Of a stretch of 64,000 nucleotides of DNA, positions 20,616 through 31,110 are shown piece by piece. The notes beneath the pieces were generated by a model. It saw only the letters and a program-made list of their open reading frames with translations, was not told the origin of the DNA and did no database searches. The DNA is from Locusta migratoria. Its lineage: Eukaryota > Arthropoda > Insecta > Orthoptera > Acrididae. The first letter of the stretch is position 1, and each line of letters opens with the position of its first letter. Made by a program: the position numbers and the translations under genes. Location: NCBI GenBank assembly GCA_026315105.1, contig CM048751.1, positions 341,170,649 through 341,234,648 of the forward strand, given 5' to 3'.

Positions 20616-22814
20616 ATATTACAGAAGCTATACTAAATCTAGAAAAATTAAAATTTTCAATCATTACAGGTAACAAAAAGATAACAAAAGGACATACACA
20701 TAGTTTATATTAGCATTTGATAATTAAGAAACATGGCAAGTATTACAATACGGAAATGTTTTAGTTATGACTGCCAGCAGCTATGGGCATGAAGGAAGAG
20801 TGGGAAAGGGGGAGAAAAATGAGTGTAATAATACATAAGGAGATATAATGGGAGAGCATATTATGGTGAAAGAAAGAGGAGGAAGATAGATAATGGAGAG
20901 TAGAGCTTTGATTTTACTATCACACAGAGAGAAACTTGACTGTATACGTAAGTTTTGGCGAGAGTTTTAAGAGGGTGACATAAGGAAGTGTTTCCACATA
21001 TCTTAAACGTAGCAGAATGAATAGTGCGAAGGTAGCAGAGCAGCTTGTTCCAGAGGCGAACTGTAGAGATAGCGAAGGAGTGTGCAAATATTTTCGTTTT
21101 ATGAACGGGCACAGCTAGGTTACTAGATAAGTGGGATCTTGTCTTAATATTATGACGGCACAAAAGATGGTTAAATTCTGAGGCGAGGTGCTGTGGTTCT
21201 TGCTCACTGAGACAGCGAAGGAGTTTGCAAATGTTTTATGGATGGACACATCTAAGGTACTAGATAAGTGAGATGTTGTCTTAATATTATGATGACACGT
21301 AAGATGTTTAAATTCTGATGCGAGGTACTGTGGTGCTTGTTCACTGAGCAGTCGATGGAGAAGGCACAGCGTGTGGTAGTCCCATAGTTTGTCTGGCCAT
21401 AGCCACTCTAACTGGGTGTAAGAAGCACTAATATGGTCATATCGACGAATGATGCATATATATACCGTACACACGCATTCATTGTTAACTGTAACCGTCT
21501 TGTATTGCTACTTGTAACATAATGAATCATATAACAATTGTGAAGGTTTTTGTAGAACGAGTGATTGCACTAGTTTGCATTTTACATCTTATGGAAAGAT
21601 GTTACGAAACTGTTTAAGGGCGTAGAGGTTGGCGGTATTCCTGCATACAGTGACGGTATTATTTGTCCAATCTAAATGTTCGTCGATAATGATACCCAGT
21701 TTCTTAAGTGTTTTCTGATATGGTATTGGGATACCGTCAAGTTGAATGGCAGGTAACTGGTTGCATTATGCGGAACTTATTAATTTCTGATTGGCTACTT
21801 GGGACTTTTTGGCATTTAGTTTTAGTTCCAGGTTTTTCGTCCACGTTGCGACTGAAAACAGATCCTCATTCATCTGGGCAAACACAGTGTTTATATCTTC
21901 AGGTCTGATACTTTGATAAAGCTTGAGGTCGTCTGGCAGTCCGAAAACAACATTTTCCAGGAGGATTTTTCATTTCCACAGACAGTACTTTGCTGTCGAT
22001 ATTTTAAGTAGCTTTCAAACCACTTTATTGTACTATTCTCGCATTTTATTCAGCAGTAAGTCAAACTTAACAGTATCCAAAGCTTTTCTGAAATCTAGTA
22101 GTTTCAATATAGTAGCTTCGCGCTTGTTCATAGCGAATTTCAGGTCATCCGTTACCTTGATTAGTGCAGTGTTTCCCCTAAGGTTTTTACGAAAGCCAGA
22201 CTGATATTTGCCAAATAAGCTGAATTTACACAAGTGTTCAATATTTTGGTCACGAAGAATGTATTCAAGGGCAATATGCTGATTGGCCGAAAATCACCAG
22301 GTTTTCTGTTTAAGTGTAGGTCCGACTATGCTTATTTTCCAAGAGGTAGGATAAATTCCATTTACGAGAGAGAAATTAAATACATCTGTTAAGACAGGTA
22401 ATAGGCTATATGCGACATTCTTAATCATAGTTATGCTAAGTCCGTCGTTGCCTATCGGTTCAGAAGAAATTCTCATGACTGCTTTTCTCCTTGTAATTAT
22501 TGTTACATGTTTTAGGTGGAATGTGTCATCGTTAGTTATGTGTCTAGGGGATTCTTCAGGACGATTGTTGATTTGCGTTTGGCAGTTGATTGGCGCGCAG
22601 AAGAATTCATTCAGTTGGTCAGCTGAGATCAGGAGTAGCCTTTCCGACACCCAAGCTACGGAGATTCTTCCGTAGGGTCGCTGGGTTAGTGTTATTGCAC
22701 ACGAAAGAGTGAAACTACCTTATTTTGGCATTTGGAATGCATTGTTTCGCCTTGTTTCGTAGCTTTTCTGTATTCTTCGTAATGTCGGGTTTCGTACTTC
22801 CCTTGAAACGTCTA

Positions 22815-22937
22815 CCCCTCGGGCATCGATATTTGTGCCGTCCTTAGTCTTAGCTTGTTCATAAGTAGTTTGTAAGCTTAGGGACTGATGACCCCGTAGT
22901 TAAGTCCCATAAGTTCTACAAACATTTGAACATTTTT
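22815..22937 (+). mobile_element. tRNA-derived SINE, family A (5'-truncated)
   Basis: It begins within the T-arm (CTCGGGCATCGATATTTGTG) and contains the common body and tail. The TSD TTGAAACGTCTA (12 bp) is at 22,803-22,814 and 22,938-22,949. It interrupts LINE2. Confidence 0.92.
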
Positions 22938-23260
22938 TTGAAACGTCTATGAGCAACAACCCTATTGTTCATCATTTGACGTAATTTTTTGTCAGCCATG
23001 GAGCAGGGGTTTTCTTACACGGATTGTACATACAGGGGCATGTTCAAAACTTTTTCCATGTATCGTGGGTTCTCTGGTCACTTGTCATGAGATTGCTGAG
23101 TAGTCGGCTGTTAGAGCTTCACGGTCTATTTGTTTCAGGTTTCTACAAGTAATATAAAATGATTTAACTTTTCGCGCCTGCATGGAGTAAGCCATAAATG
23201 TGTGCTGAGAGGTCTCTGACTGAAGTTGGACTTAGATCTATTACTTTGTCGATCTTTTTC

Positions 23261-23467
23261 GGCCGCGGTGGAGTAGCTGAGCGGTCTGAAGCGTCTCGCT
23301 GCGGAGCGCGCGGTTGCTCGCCGTGGAGGTTCGAGTCCTCCCAGGGGCATGGGTGTGTGTGTTTGTCCTTTGGTTAGTTTACCTAGGTTTAAGTAGTTTG
23401 TAAGCTACGGACTGATGACCACGCAGTTTGGTCTGATACAATTACAAACATTTGAACATTTGAATTT
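23261..23467 (+). mobile_element. tRNA-derived SINE, family B
   Basis: The head GGCCGCGGTGGAGTAGCTGA is followed by GCGGTCTGAAGCGTCTCGC, B box GGAGGTTCGAGTCCTCCC and a body with TAAGTAGTTTGTAAGCTACG. The TSD GATCTTTTTC is at 23,251-23,260 and 23,468-23,477. Long-variable-arm (Leu/Ser-like) tRNA ancestry is likely from the spacing. Confidence 0.92.
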
Positions 23468-23606
23468 GATCTTTTTCTTTGTGATCACATCTATAAGAGT
23501 GTGACTATGATCCGTATAGTGAGTAGGTTCTAATGGCAGAATGTTCATGTTGTTGGAGTGTTTCTTAACAAGTCTATGTTGAGGTCTCCCATCACGATGA
23601 TGTATT

Positions 23607-23782
23607 CAAATGTTCAAATGTTAGTATAGCTTATGGGACTCGACTATGGGGTCATCAGTCCCTAAACTTACAAACTACTTATGAACTACCTTATACTAAG
23701 GACGGCACAAATATCCATGCCCGAGGGAGGATTCGAACCCCCGACCGTAGTGGCCGTGCAGATCGTGACTGGAGCGTCTCGG
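23607..23782 (-). mobile_element. tRNA-derived SINE, family A (head-truncated)
   Basis: Minus-strand copy lacking the extreme head. The near-exact TSD GATGATGTATT / GATGACGTATT is at 23,596-23,606 and 23,783-23,793. It lies in the EN-coding part of LINE2. Confidence 0.88.
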
Positions 23783-23861
23783 GATGACGTATTGATACTG
23801 ATAGTGCAGTAAAAGTAATTCCGACTGAAAAGAGGACATTGTGCTCGTTTTTGGAGTGTGG

Positions 23862-23970
23862 CGAGAAATCCGGGTTTGAAACTCTTTCCAGCACAAATTT
23901 TTAACTTTCCCGTTGAATTTATTTCAAAGCCCTGTAACGGTATAAATGTTTCAATATTTCTAATTCACAA
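23862..23970. repeat. Dispersed repeat shared with 39,483-39,600
   Basis: Both copies share GAAATCCGGG, AGYACAAAT, TGAATTTATTT, GCCCTRWAA and AATATTTC in order. On the minus strand the 39.5-kb copy has a GATTCTATCCC stretch resembling a tRNA B box, so it may be an old SINE tail. Confidence 0.5.
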
Positions 23971-24769
23971 GTGTTTCAGCTCGGCGGCCTAGCTACAATT
24001 TGACAAGTACACTATGAACACTGGTAGCTTTCTTGTAGGACCTGTCTGTTGCACTTAAGTGCACGAGGAAGCCACTTTAGCAGATCGCGTCGCAGTTCGG
24101 TTCTGTACTCGTCAGCCAAAGTAGACGGCTGACGAACTGAGCAGAAACTAACACGGTGTATTACAACACCTCTCATCTCCTGTGCGCTCATGTTTCAAAG
24201 GGGACCGTGTTGCAGCGACGCTACCAGCTTTCGCTCGTAATTATGCCGGTGCTCCTCAGGCTGCCTTTTAAACTGGCAGCATCTGTGCGGTGTCGACTTC
24301 TGGCACCAGTGATTCGAGACTAACGAGTCCGTAAAGGGTAAGGTGGAATATGAGTAAATTTTAGCTCGTTTTGGTCGTTTCCGGATCAGCATCCCTTGCC
24401 TCATATTTATACATTTGATTGTTGCAAAGGACGGTGTGATCGACTCTTAATTTGGAATGCGGCAAGCTCAATTAATTCTCATTATAAATCATTTAGAGTG
24501 ATTCTTCACACACCTCAAGGTAGCAGGGTCCTTGGCTATGCTTTGCAAATATAATTGTACACGATGTTATCGCTCGTTGCGCTCTCCAACAATTTGCTGT
24601 CGCCCTTGCGATCCCAGCGAAAGCAAGCGTGGACAAATTAAAATACATCGATTAAAATTATCTCCATTACTGAGAAGAAAGACGCAACATTAAAAACAAA
24701 ACCTGTAATTCAATACCAAATCGACTCATTGCGACATAAAGGCAGATAAATTTCACGTTGAAGGCTTAT
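23971..24769. other. Region without a gene; short repeat at 24,150-24,205
   Basis: The short repeat matches 16,866-16,920. No other feature was recognised. Confidence 0.4.
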
Positions 24770-24780
24770 TGTTTCTTGGC

Positions 24781-24979
24781 GCCGGCCGCGGTGGCCGAGG
24801 GGACTAAGGCGCTTCAGTCACGATATGCACGGCCACTACGGTCGGGGGTTCGAATCCGCCCTCGGGCATGGATATTTGTGCCGTCCTTAGTTGTAGCTAG
24901 TTCATAAGTAGTTTGTAAGTTTAGGGACTGATGACCCCGTAGTCAAGGCCCATGTACTCTACAAACATGTGAACATGTG
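24781..24979 (+). mobile_element. tRNA-derived SINE, family A
   Basis: Full-length: GCCGGCCGCGGTGGCCGAGG head, B box GGGGTTCGAATCCGCC, body and tail. The TSD TGTTTCTTGGC is at 24,770-24,780 and 24,980-24,990. Confidence 0.93.
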
Positions 24980-24990
24980 TGTTTCTTGGC

Positions 24991-25671
24991 AGCAGAAAGA
25001 AAGTTACTCAGTGGCAAGAATGGATGAGTGCAAGGTGGTTAGAATAAATGGAGATGACATTATCTAAGCGGAGCACATACGTCAGTTGAAGCCTGTCCGC
25101 CATCTTGGTCAATTTTGGAATTCTATTTTTCCGTTACAACTATGCATTAAGTCGACCCTCTTACTGTTTATGCACTGAACTGACAGTCACTGCAAAGTAT
25201 GTACTTTCAAACCATGTACTTTCTTGAATAAATAGTAGTAAATGCTTGTCGTAATATATTTGAAAACATAATTTTAACGGCTAATTTGCACTCTTTTAAC
25301 ACGTTGCACATCACGGCAGAACCGTCGGACGTTTTATTACTGTTTTAAGTGACATAAGGCATTAGCTCTACAACACGTACACTTCTCCGAAACTTAGCAA
25401 CATGGCAGTGTAAGGGCGTCTCCCTGTATTCTTACCTCCTTGGATGAGTGCTACATTCAACTGTCATAACTAGATACACACAATTTATGGAATTTTCTCC
25501 ATAGATCTAAGATACATCACATAACTCTGCAGCAATTTAAACATAATTATGTATCTTTATTATTTTAATTTTTGGTTTCGGCACTATTTGAGGATCTCTT
25601 CATCAGAATTTTGAACATTACATGTAAAACAAATGTTACATTAGAGCTACATCGCTCAAGTCATATTAAAC
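24991..25671. other. AT-rich region with no recognised feature
   Basis: No motif was identified. Confidence 0.4.
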
Positions 25672-26962
25672 TGCTTATTTCACTCTTGAGTCTTGTAATG
25701 TGCGCTAGCTGCACGTTTCATTTATTTCAAGCGGTAACTTCGCTTCTCACTATGTTGAGATGTTTTGCGATTTTTCATGCTGTTGATTGCATTAGATTCT
25801 GAAGGTAGCAGGGGTAATATATTGAGAGCGAAGAGTTAAATTCAACTTGTACAAAAACCGGGCAACATTTATTAGAGTTGAAGGGCACGAAAGGGTCGCA
25901 CTGGTTGGGAAGGGAGTAAGACAGGGTTGTGGCCGTGAACGAATGCAATGAGAAATTTGAAGAGGGTATGAAAACCTTGCGGTTTGCTGACGACTTAGTA
26001 ATTCTGTCAGAGACAGCAAAGGACCTAGAAGATCTATTAAACGGAATGGACAATGTCTTGAAAGGAAGGTATATGATGAACATTAACAAGACTAAAATGA
26101 GGGTAATAGACTGTAGTGTCAGAAAAAAGGCGACGCTGTAAGAATTAGATTAGGTAATGAGACAATAAAAGTAGTAGATGAGTTTTGTTATTTGGTAGCA
26201 AGATAACTTCTGATGGCCGATGTAAAGAAGATATAAAATGTAGAATGGCTATGGGAAGAAACGCGTTTCTGAAGAAGCGAAATTTGTTGACATCCAATAT
26301 TAGTTTAAATGTTAGGAGGTCCTTTCTGAAATCATTTGTCTGTAGTGTAGCATTGCATGGGTGAGGAACTTGGATGACAAGAAGTTCAGACAAAAAGTTG
26401 ATAGAAGCTTTCGAAATGTGGTGCTACAGAAGAATGATGAAGATTAGATGGGTAGATCACGTAATTAATGAGAAGGAGCTTACAGAATTGGGGAGAAAAA
26501 GAGTTTTTGGCATATCCTGACTAAGAGAAGGGATCGGTTGGTGGGACACATTCTGAGACATCAAGGAATCGTCAGATTAGCATTAGAAGGAAGAGTTTGC
26601 GGTAAAAATCGTAGAGGGAGACCGAGGGACGAATACAGTAAGCAGATTAAAAAGGATGTAGGTTACAGTACATACTCTTAGATGAAGGGGCTTACATAGG
26701 GCAAGGTAGCGTGGAGAGCTGCTTCAGTCCCGTTTGCGGACTGAAGACCACAACAACAACGATTGCATAAGAAATAATATGAAGCATCGATTTCGAGAAA
26801 CAAATTTATGTTCAAAACAATATTTGATTACATTTAGAGTATCTCACTGTATTTACTTTCATTAGCCCCTGCCTGCCTGTGAAAGTCGTATTTCAATACC
26901 TATTGTTGTTTCAGAGATATCTGGGATGAAAGGTTTGAGTGGGATATTTTATATACTCTGCC
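25672..26962 (+). repeat. Dispersed repeat R6, second copy, split by an RTE-like LINE
   Basis: The left part, 25,672-25,796, and right part, 26,761-26,962, together match 4125-4665. Examples are CTTGAGTCTTG, GCTAGCTGCACG, GATTGCATAAGAAATAATAT, GTATTTACTTTCATTAG and ATCTGGGATGAAAGG. The repeat is longer than 300 bp without its inserts. Confidence 0.6.
25797..26760 (+). mobile_element. RTE-like LINE, 5'-truncated and frameshifted
   Basis: The TSD GATTGCATTAGA / GATTGCATAAGA is at 25,785-25,796 and 26,761-26,772. The coding region is broken but recognisable: a palm segment (KTLRFADDLVILSETAKDLE, 25,970-26,030), then CRMAMGRNAFLKKRNLLTSN near 26,240 and WCYRRMMKIRWVDHVI near 26,420. The end, GGACTGAAGACCACAACAAC, is the family's 3' end. 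Many indels show that it is older than the 48.5-kb copy. Confidence 0.85.
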
Positions 26963-26974
26963 GAGACAAAGAAA

Positions 26975-28340
26975 CATTTATAGGCATGTTCAAGTTATGC
27001 AAACACTCAGAGAACGGCGCGTACATACCAAGTGTTTGGCGCAGGCGTTAGATAGGTTACTGTTGGCTGGTTATCTTAGTTTTAGTGACTTTGAACGCGG
27101 TGTTACAGTTGGTGTACGAGGGACGGGATACAGCATCACCGAGGTAGCGAAGAGGTGGGGATTGTCCCGTACGACCATTTCGCGAGTGCACCGTGAGTGT
27201 CGGAAATCCGGTAAAAGTCTGCGACATCACTGCGGTCGGAAAAAAAATGCAGCAAGGACGCGACCAGCGACGACTGAATATAATTGTTCAGTGTCGCAGA
27301 AGTGAAATCCTTCCGTAAACTGCTGAGACTTCAGTGCTGGGCCATCAACTAGTGTCAGCGTGCAAATCACCCAACAAAACATCATCGATGTATCCACATA
27401 CATAGGAAGACATGATCATCATAATACAATAAGAGAAATCAAATCGGAAACGGATGGATTGAGGTGTTTCTTTTTCCTGTGTGCTATTAGAGATGAGAAG
27501 GATGGAGAAATGTCACAAAAGATGTTCGATGAACTCTCTGTCCTGCACTTAAATATAATTTGGAGGGTAATAATGTAGATGTAGACATAAATTTGGCCTT
27601 TCGGAACTGAAGTTCCAATCGTGTACCGTTGGTGACTGCACGGAGCGAAGTTTTTATGACTTGCCTTGCCCCGTCAACACTGTCATTGGACTGTTGACTG
27701 GAAAGATGGTGATTCGTCTTACGAGCCTCGTTTCCAGTTTGCATCGAGCGGATAGACGCGTACAGGTCCTGGAGACAACCGTTTTATACCAGGGACCCAG
27801 CATATCAATAGGCGACTGTTCAAGTTGGTGAAGGCTCTGCAACGTTGTGGGGCGTGGGCAGTTTGAATGATATGGGACCCCTGATACGATTAGACACGAC
27901 TGACAGGTGGCACGAATGTACGCATCGTGGCTGATCACCTGCATTCATTCATTTACATTGTGCATTCCGACAGACTTTGGCAATTCCAGAAGGATAATGC
28001 GACGTCCCACACGTCCAGAATTGCTGCAGGGTGGCTCCAAGAACACTATACTGAGTGTAAACACCTTCGCTGGTCACCACACTCGCAACAAATGAACATT
28101 ATTGAGCATATCTGGGATGCATTACAACCTGCTGTTCGGGAAACCTCTCGTACTCTTACAGCTCTGCAGTATCATGATGTCAGTTCTCTCCAGCACTACT
28201 TCGGACATCAGTGGAGTCCATGCCACGTTTTCTTGTGGCCCTTCTGCCTCCTCGCGGGGGCCCTACACGATATTGGGCAGGTGTTCCAGCTTTGTTAGCA
28301 CTGCAGTGTAAATGAAGGTGTAAACCTAGCATGCAGGTGG
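26975..28340 (+). pseudogene. Tc1-like transposon relic
   Basis: The N-terminal DNA-binding part is at 26,997-27,302 (DFERGVTVGVRGTGYSITEV, RWGLSRTTISRVHRECRKSG). The C-terminal DDE part is at 27,927-28,298 (FQKDNATSHTSRIAAGWLQE, HLRWSPHSQQMNIIEHIWDA); this keeps the second catalytic Asp (KDN) and the final Glu (IIEHIWD). A LINE tail fragment lies between them at 27,497-27,594 and the middle is frameshifted. Homologous Tc1-family transposases cut and paste at TA dinucleotides; this copy cannot. Confidence 0.8.
27497..27594 (+). repeat. LINE 3'-terminal fragment (ATGTAGATG-type end)
   Basis: It matches 14,694-14,799 and ends ATGTAGATGTAGACATAAA. It lies between the two halves of the Tc1-like relic, which suggests that it inserted there. 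Confidence 0.5.
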
Positions 28341-28439
28341 CCTGTTGGATTTAGTCACGAATTGCACCAGTGCAAGGTCCTTAGTATCTTCCAAGTATCA
28401 ATGGTTATCGAAACAATGTTTTGTGTAGTTGTGAGAGCA

Positions 28440-28995
28440 TTATGACGTACCTAAGTGAATTAGAGTGTGGGAAAATTGTTGGTTATTGTATGTTGGCTAT
28501 TTCCGTAATCTAGTCGACAAATTTGGTTTCTAGAGGCACCGTAACGAACATTTATATTGCACACAAGTCAGTCTGAAAACAAATCGCGATAAATCACAAC
28601 CAGGAAAACAGTATATGTTGCGTGATGGTGACAGAGAGGGAATGAGGAGAAATCTGAATAAATCCCAAGTATGACAGCTGAAAAAGTCTCTTCAGAATAA
28701 AATGCACCCGCGGACCCTACCAGCATCAGAAACACAAAGGAAGCTCGATAATCAGGGAATAGCAGAGCGACCTGGAACATGGAATTCCAAAAACCACCCC
28801 TTAGTGCTTCGAATGTCCGTAGCAAAGCAAAGTGGTGCTGAAGCTATAGAACATGAACTATGACCAGTTGAGTCTTGTTGCACACGGTTTCCATCTTCTG
28901 GCCTACGTTACTTCCCAAGAGTCAAACATGGCGGGGGTTTTATTGTACCGGGTCATTTCTCCAAATCTTGTGATCAAGAGAAGATGCCCTAGATC
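28440..28995 (+). pseudogene. Second Tc1-like transposase relic (fragment)
   Basis: Frames on the plus strand contain YLSELECGKIVGYCML, resembling the start of Tc1-like transposases. Further on is KHGGGFIVPGHFSKS near 28,925-28,970, resembling the KHGGGSVMVWGCFS motif of the DDE domain. Stops and frameshifts abound. The segment passes directly into the minisatellite that follows. Confidence 0.5.
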
Positions 28996-29770
28996 AAGCC
29001 AGTCCTCCTGTAATCAAGACTCCGTACGACAGGCGTCGTAAGGCCCACTGGATTCTGACCGGCCACCGTGTCATCCTCCGCTCGAGGGCGTCACCGGACA
29101 CGGTATGGACGTAGTCAGCACCCGCACTCTCGGCCGTTAAATCAGTCTTCGTGACCGGAGCCGCTACTTCTCCATCAAGCAGCTCCTCACACGGGCTGAG
29201 TGCACCCCGCTTGCCAACAGCACTCGGCAGTCCCGGATGGTTACTCACCCAAGTGCTGGCCGAGCCTGACAGTGCTTAACTTGGGTGTATCCACTGCGGC
29301 ACGGCCGTTGGTCTGTAATCAAGAAGAACAGTTCAGATCCAGGGCTTATCTCCCGATCTTGTAACGACCATGAGCTGTCTTATTGCGTACGGCTATTTTC
29401 TTATCAAAAGCAGCTGTAGTAGTCCTGGGCATTCTTTGCAATCTTGTGACGAAAAGAGCTATACATATTCACATCTTTACTCCCAATCTTGTGATCAAAG
29501 ACGAACTGTTCAGGTCCAGGTCGTTCCTCTCCATCATACTGTCAAGGAAGTTGTTCCAGATCATTCCTCCTTATCCTGTTATGAAGAGTAATTGTTTAGT
29601 TCCACGACTCTTTAAAATCTTGTAATCAAAAGGAATTTTTCATGTCGTTCCTTCCAAAGTCGTCATCAAACGGAGTAGTTAAAGTCCAGGGCGTTACTAT
29701 TTATCTTGTGATCAAGAAGCGCCGTTCATAACCAAGCCGTTCCCCCAATATAACGGCTATATTTCTTCGA
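28950..29770 (+). repeat. Degenerate ~43-bp minisatellite
   Basis: The motif AATCTTGTGATCAAGA and diverged forms recur near 28,962, 29,313, 29,352, 29,398, 29,440, 29,489, 29,532, 29,573, 29,618, 29,660 and 29,702. Spacing is usually 41-45 bp. Between motifs is a second conserved block, GTTCAGGTCCAGG-TCGTTCCTCC. The units have diverged strongly. A SINE at 29,020-29,312 is inserted in the array. Confidence 0.75.
29020..29312 (-). mobile_element. 5S rRNA-derived SINE (SINE3-like)
   Basis: Read on the minus strand, the head (29,312 to about 29,232) resembles arthropod 5S rRNA: CCAACGGCCGTGCC, then AAGTTAAGCACTGTCAGGC and TCGGCCAGCACTTGGGTGAG and ACCATCCGGG. About 20 nt of the 5S loop region is deleted. 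The body follows (GCTTGATGGAGAAGTAGCGG, GAGTGCGGGTGCTGAC). An exact 12-bp TSD, CTGTAATCAAGA, is at 29,008-29,019 and 29,313-29,324. Transcription from an internal 5S-type Pol III promoter is expected for the family; activity of this copy is unknown. Confidence 0.85.
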
Positions 29771-30410
29771 AATTTCCAAGTATCCTTAAAAAAATTATAT
29801 TAAAGAGCGCTTTCGGTCTTTTTCAAAGGCTTATGCTCCTAATAACGACCTGGGATTGTGGAAAGCTGATGTCTACAAAACATCCCAGGATGGAATAGCG
29901 TACATTGGTCGTAACACAAACACAGTACGTGAGATGTATGTTGAACATAATCACCACATTCATTTTAAACTCGCATATACTCATATGGTTTGATAAGTGA
30001 CGGTTGGGAAGTATGCTACTAATTTATAAATATTTCGGTATATATAGCTGATATGTATATATGAATAAATGTTTATAGTGCTGTTATTTTATTGCAATAG
30101 CTGTAAGAATGTTATATAGAAGTTCGCAAAAGTTCGAAGTAGTTCAATAAGCTGATAACAACGGCGCTGTAGGCAGTACATCTTCACCGGTATCAGCGTG
30201 CATAATGAAACTCGTTCGTCGCGAGCCGTCTTTGTATTCACATCACAATCTTTTCGAAATATCCACCGCCCGCATTATGGAGGAGGCGCAATCGACCATA
30301 CGGAAATGGAGCCAGATCGCCGATTAATATCATTCGTTTATATATTCTACGTAATTTGATTCAATCAATCGAAAGTTATGTATGTTTTGCGTGTTTCACC
30401 CATGCTTGCC
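29771..30410. other. Region without a gene
   Basis: AT-rich sequence between the minisatellite and the next SINE. No motif was recognised. Confidence 0.4.
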
Positions 30411-30590
30411 TCGCGGCATAGCCGAGCGGCCTGGAGCGCCACCGCCTCGGAGGTTCGAATCCTCCCTCGGGCATGGATGTGTGTGTTGTCCTTAGGTTAG
30501 TTTAACTTAGTTTAATTAGTTTGTAAGTCTAGGGACTTATGACCAAAGTAGTTTGGTCCTATAGTATTACAAAAATTTGAACATTTTGAA
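30411..30590 (+). mobile_element. tRNA-derived SINE, family B (deleted head)
   Basis: The head is TCGCGGCATAGCCGAGCGGC, with the variable-arm region shortened. B box GGAGGTTCGAATCCTCCC, then CTCGGGCATGGATGTGTG and the family body with TTTGTAAGTCTAGGGAC. The TSD is not clear. Confidence 0.85.
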
Positions 30591-30630
30591 CATCCCTGCT
30601 TCCATACTAATACTAACACTATTAAATGTT

Positions 30631-31110
30631 GTAAAACAGATTATTTTGTCCGTCGCAGTTGCACAATTTTGAATTCAGTAACTAGTTTCGGACTCTACAG
30701 TCCATTATCAAACCATTAGCCTTTTTTAAACCGTGATAATCCAATGTATGTTACAAATGGCTTTAACAGCCATCTTAACAATCTTGTACATTATCCTCTG
30801 TCGATACATATCACTAGTTACATTAAAATTAAAAAGTGGCAGTCAAAACGGGTGATACATTCACGGGCCTCCAGCACATACTGTCGCGGGAATGTATCAC
30901 CCGTTTTGACTGCCACTTTTTAATTTTAATGTAACTAGTGATATGTATCGACAGAGGATAATGTACAAGATTTTAACAGCCATTTGTAACAGGTATTGGA
31001 TTATCACGGTTTAAAAAAGGCTAATGGTTTGATAATGGACTGTAGAGTCCGAAACTAGTCACTGAATTCAAAATTGTACAACTGCGACGGACAAAATAAA
31101 TTGTTTTACT
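30631..31110. mobile_element. Near-perfect foldback element, ~230-bp arms
   Basis: The left arm (30,631-30,862) and right arm (about 30,889-31,110) are complementary over almost their full length. Shared blocks include TTATTTTGTCCGTCGCAGTT, CTAGTTTCGGACTCTACAG and CACTTTTTAATTTTAATGT. The loop is about 26 nt (CGGGCCTCCAGCACATACTG area). High arm identity suggests recent formation or gene conversion between arms. There is no open frame. Confidence 0.88.

Larger units (their letters stand above)
19862..23900 (-). mobile_element. Old LINE (LINE2), multiply interrupted
   Basis: Minus-strand non-LTR element. The 3' UTR (19,862-19,970: AACCTGGCAAGATTATGG, CCTAACCAGGCG) matches 52,890-52,985. Decayed frames include a C-terminal domain (LWNKLLCYLRTIHSATFK at about 21,000-21,060), an RT motif-A region (ILKLLDFRKALDTVKFDLLL, about 22,055-22,110), an N-terminal RT part (GNDGLSITMIKNVAYSLLPV near 22,400) and an EN-like IIVMGDLNIDLLRNT near 23,550-23,605. 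Inserted in it are an RTE-like LINE (19,971-20,615) and SINEs (22,815-22,937, 23,261-23,467, 23,607-23,782). It is a pseudogene. Confidence 0.7.

Noticed and set aside
28950..29770. CRISPR-like array of regularly spaced repeats
   Set aside because: The repeats are degenerate tandem units without unique equal-length spacers, in a eukaryotic context with no cas genes.
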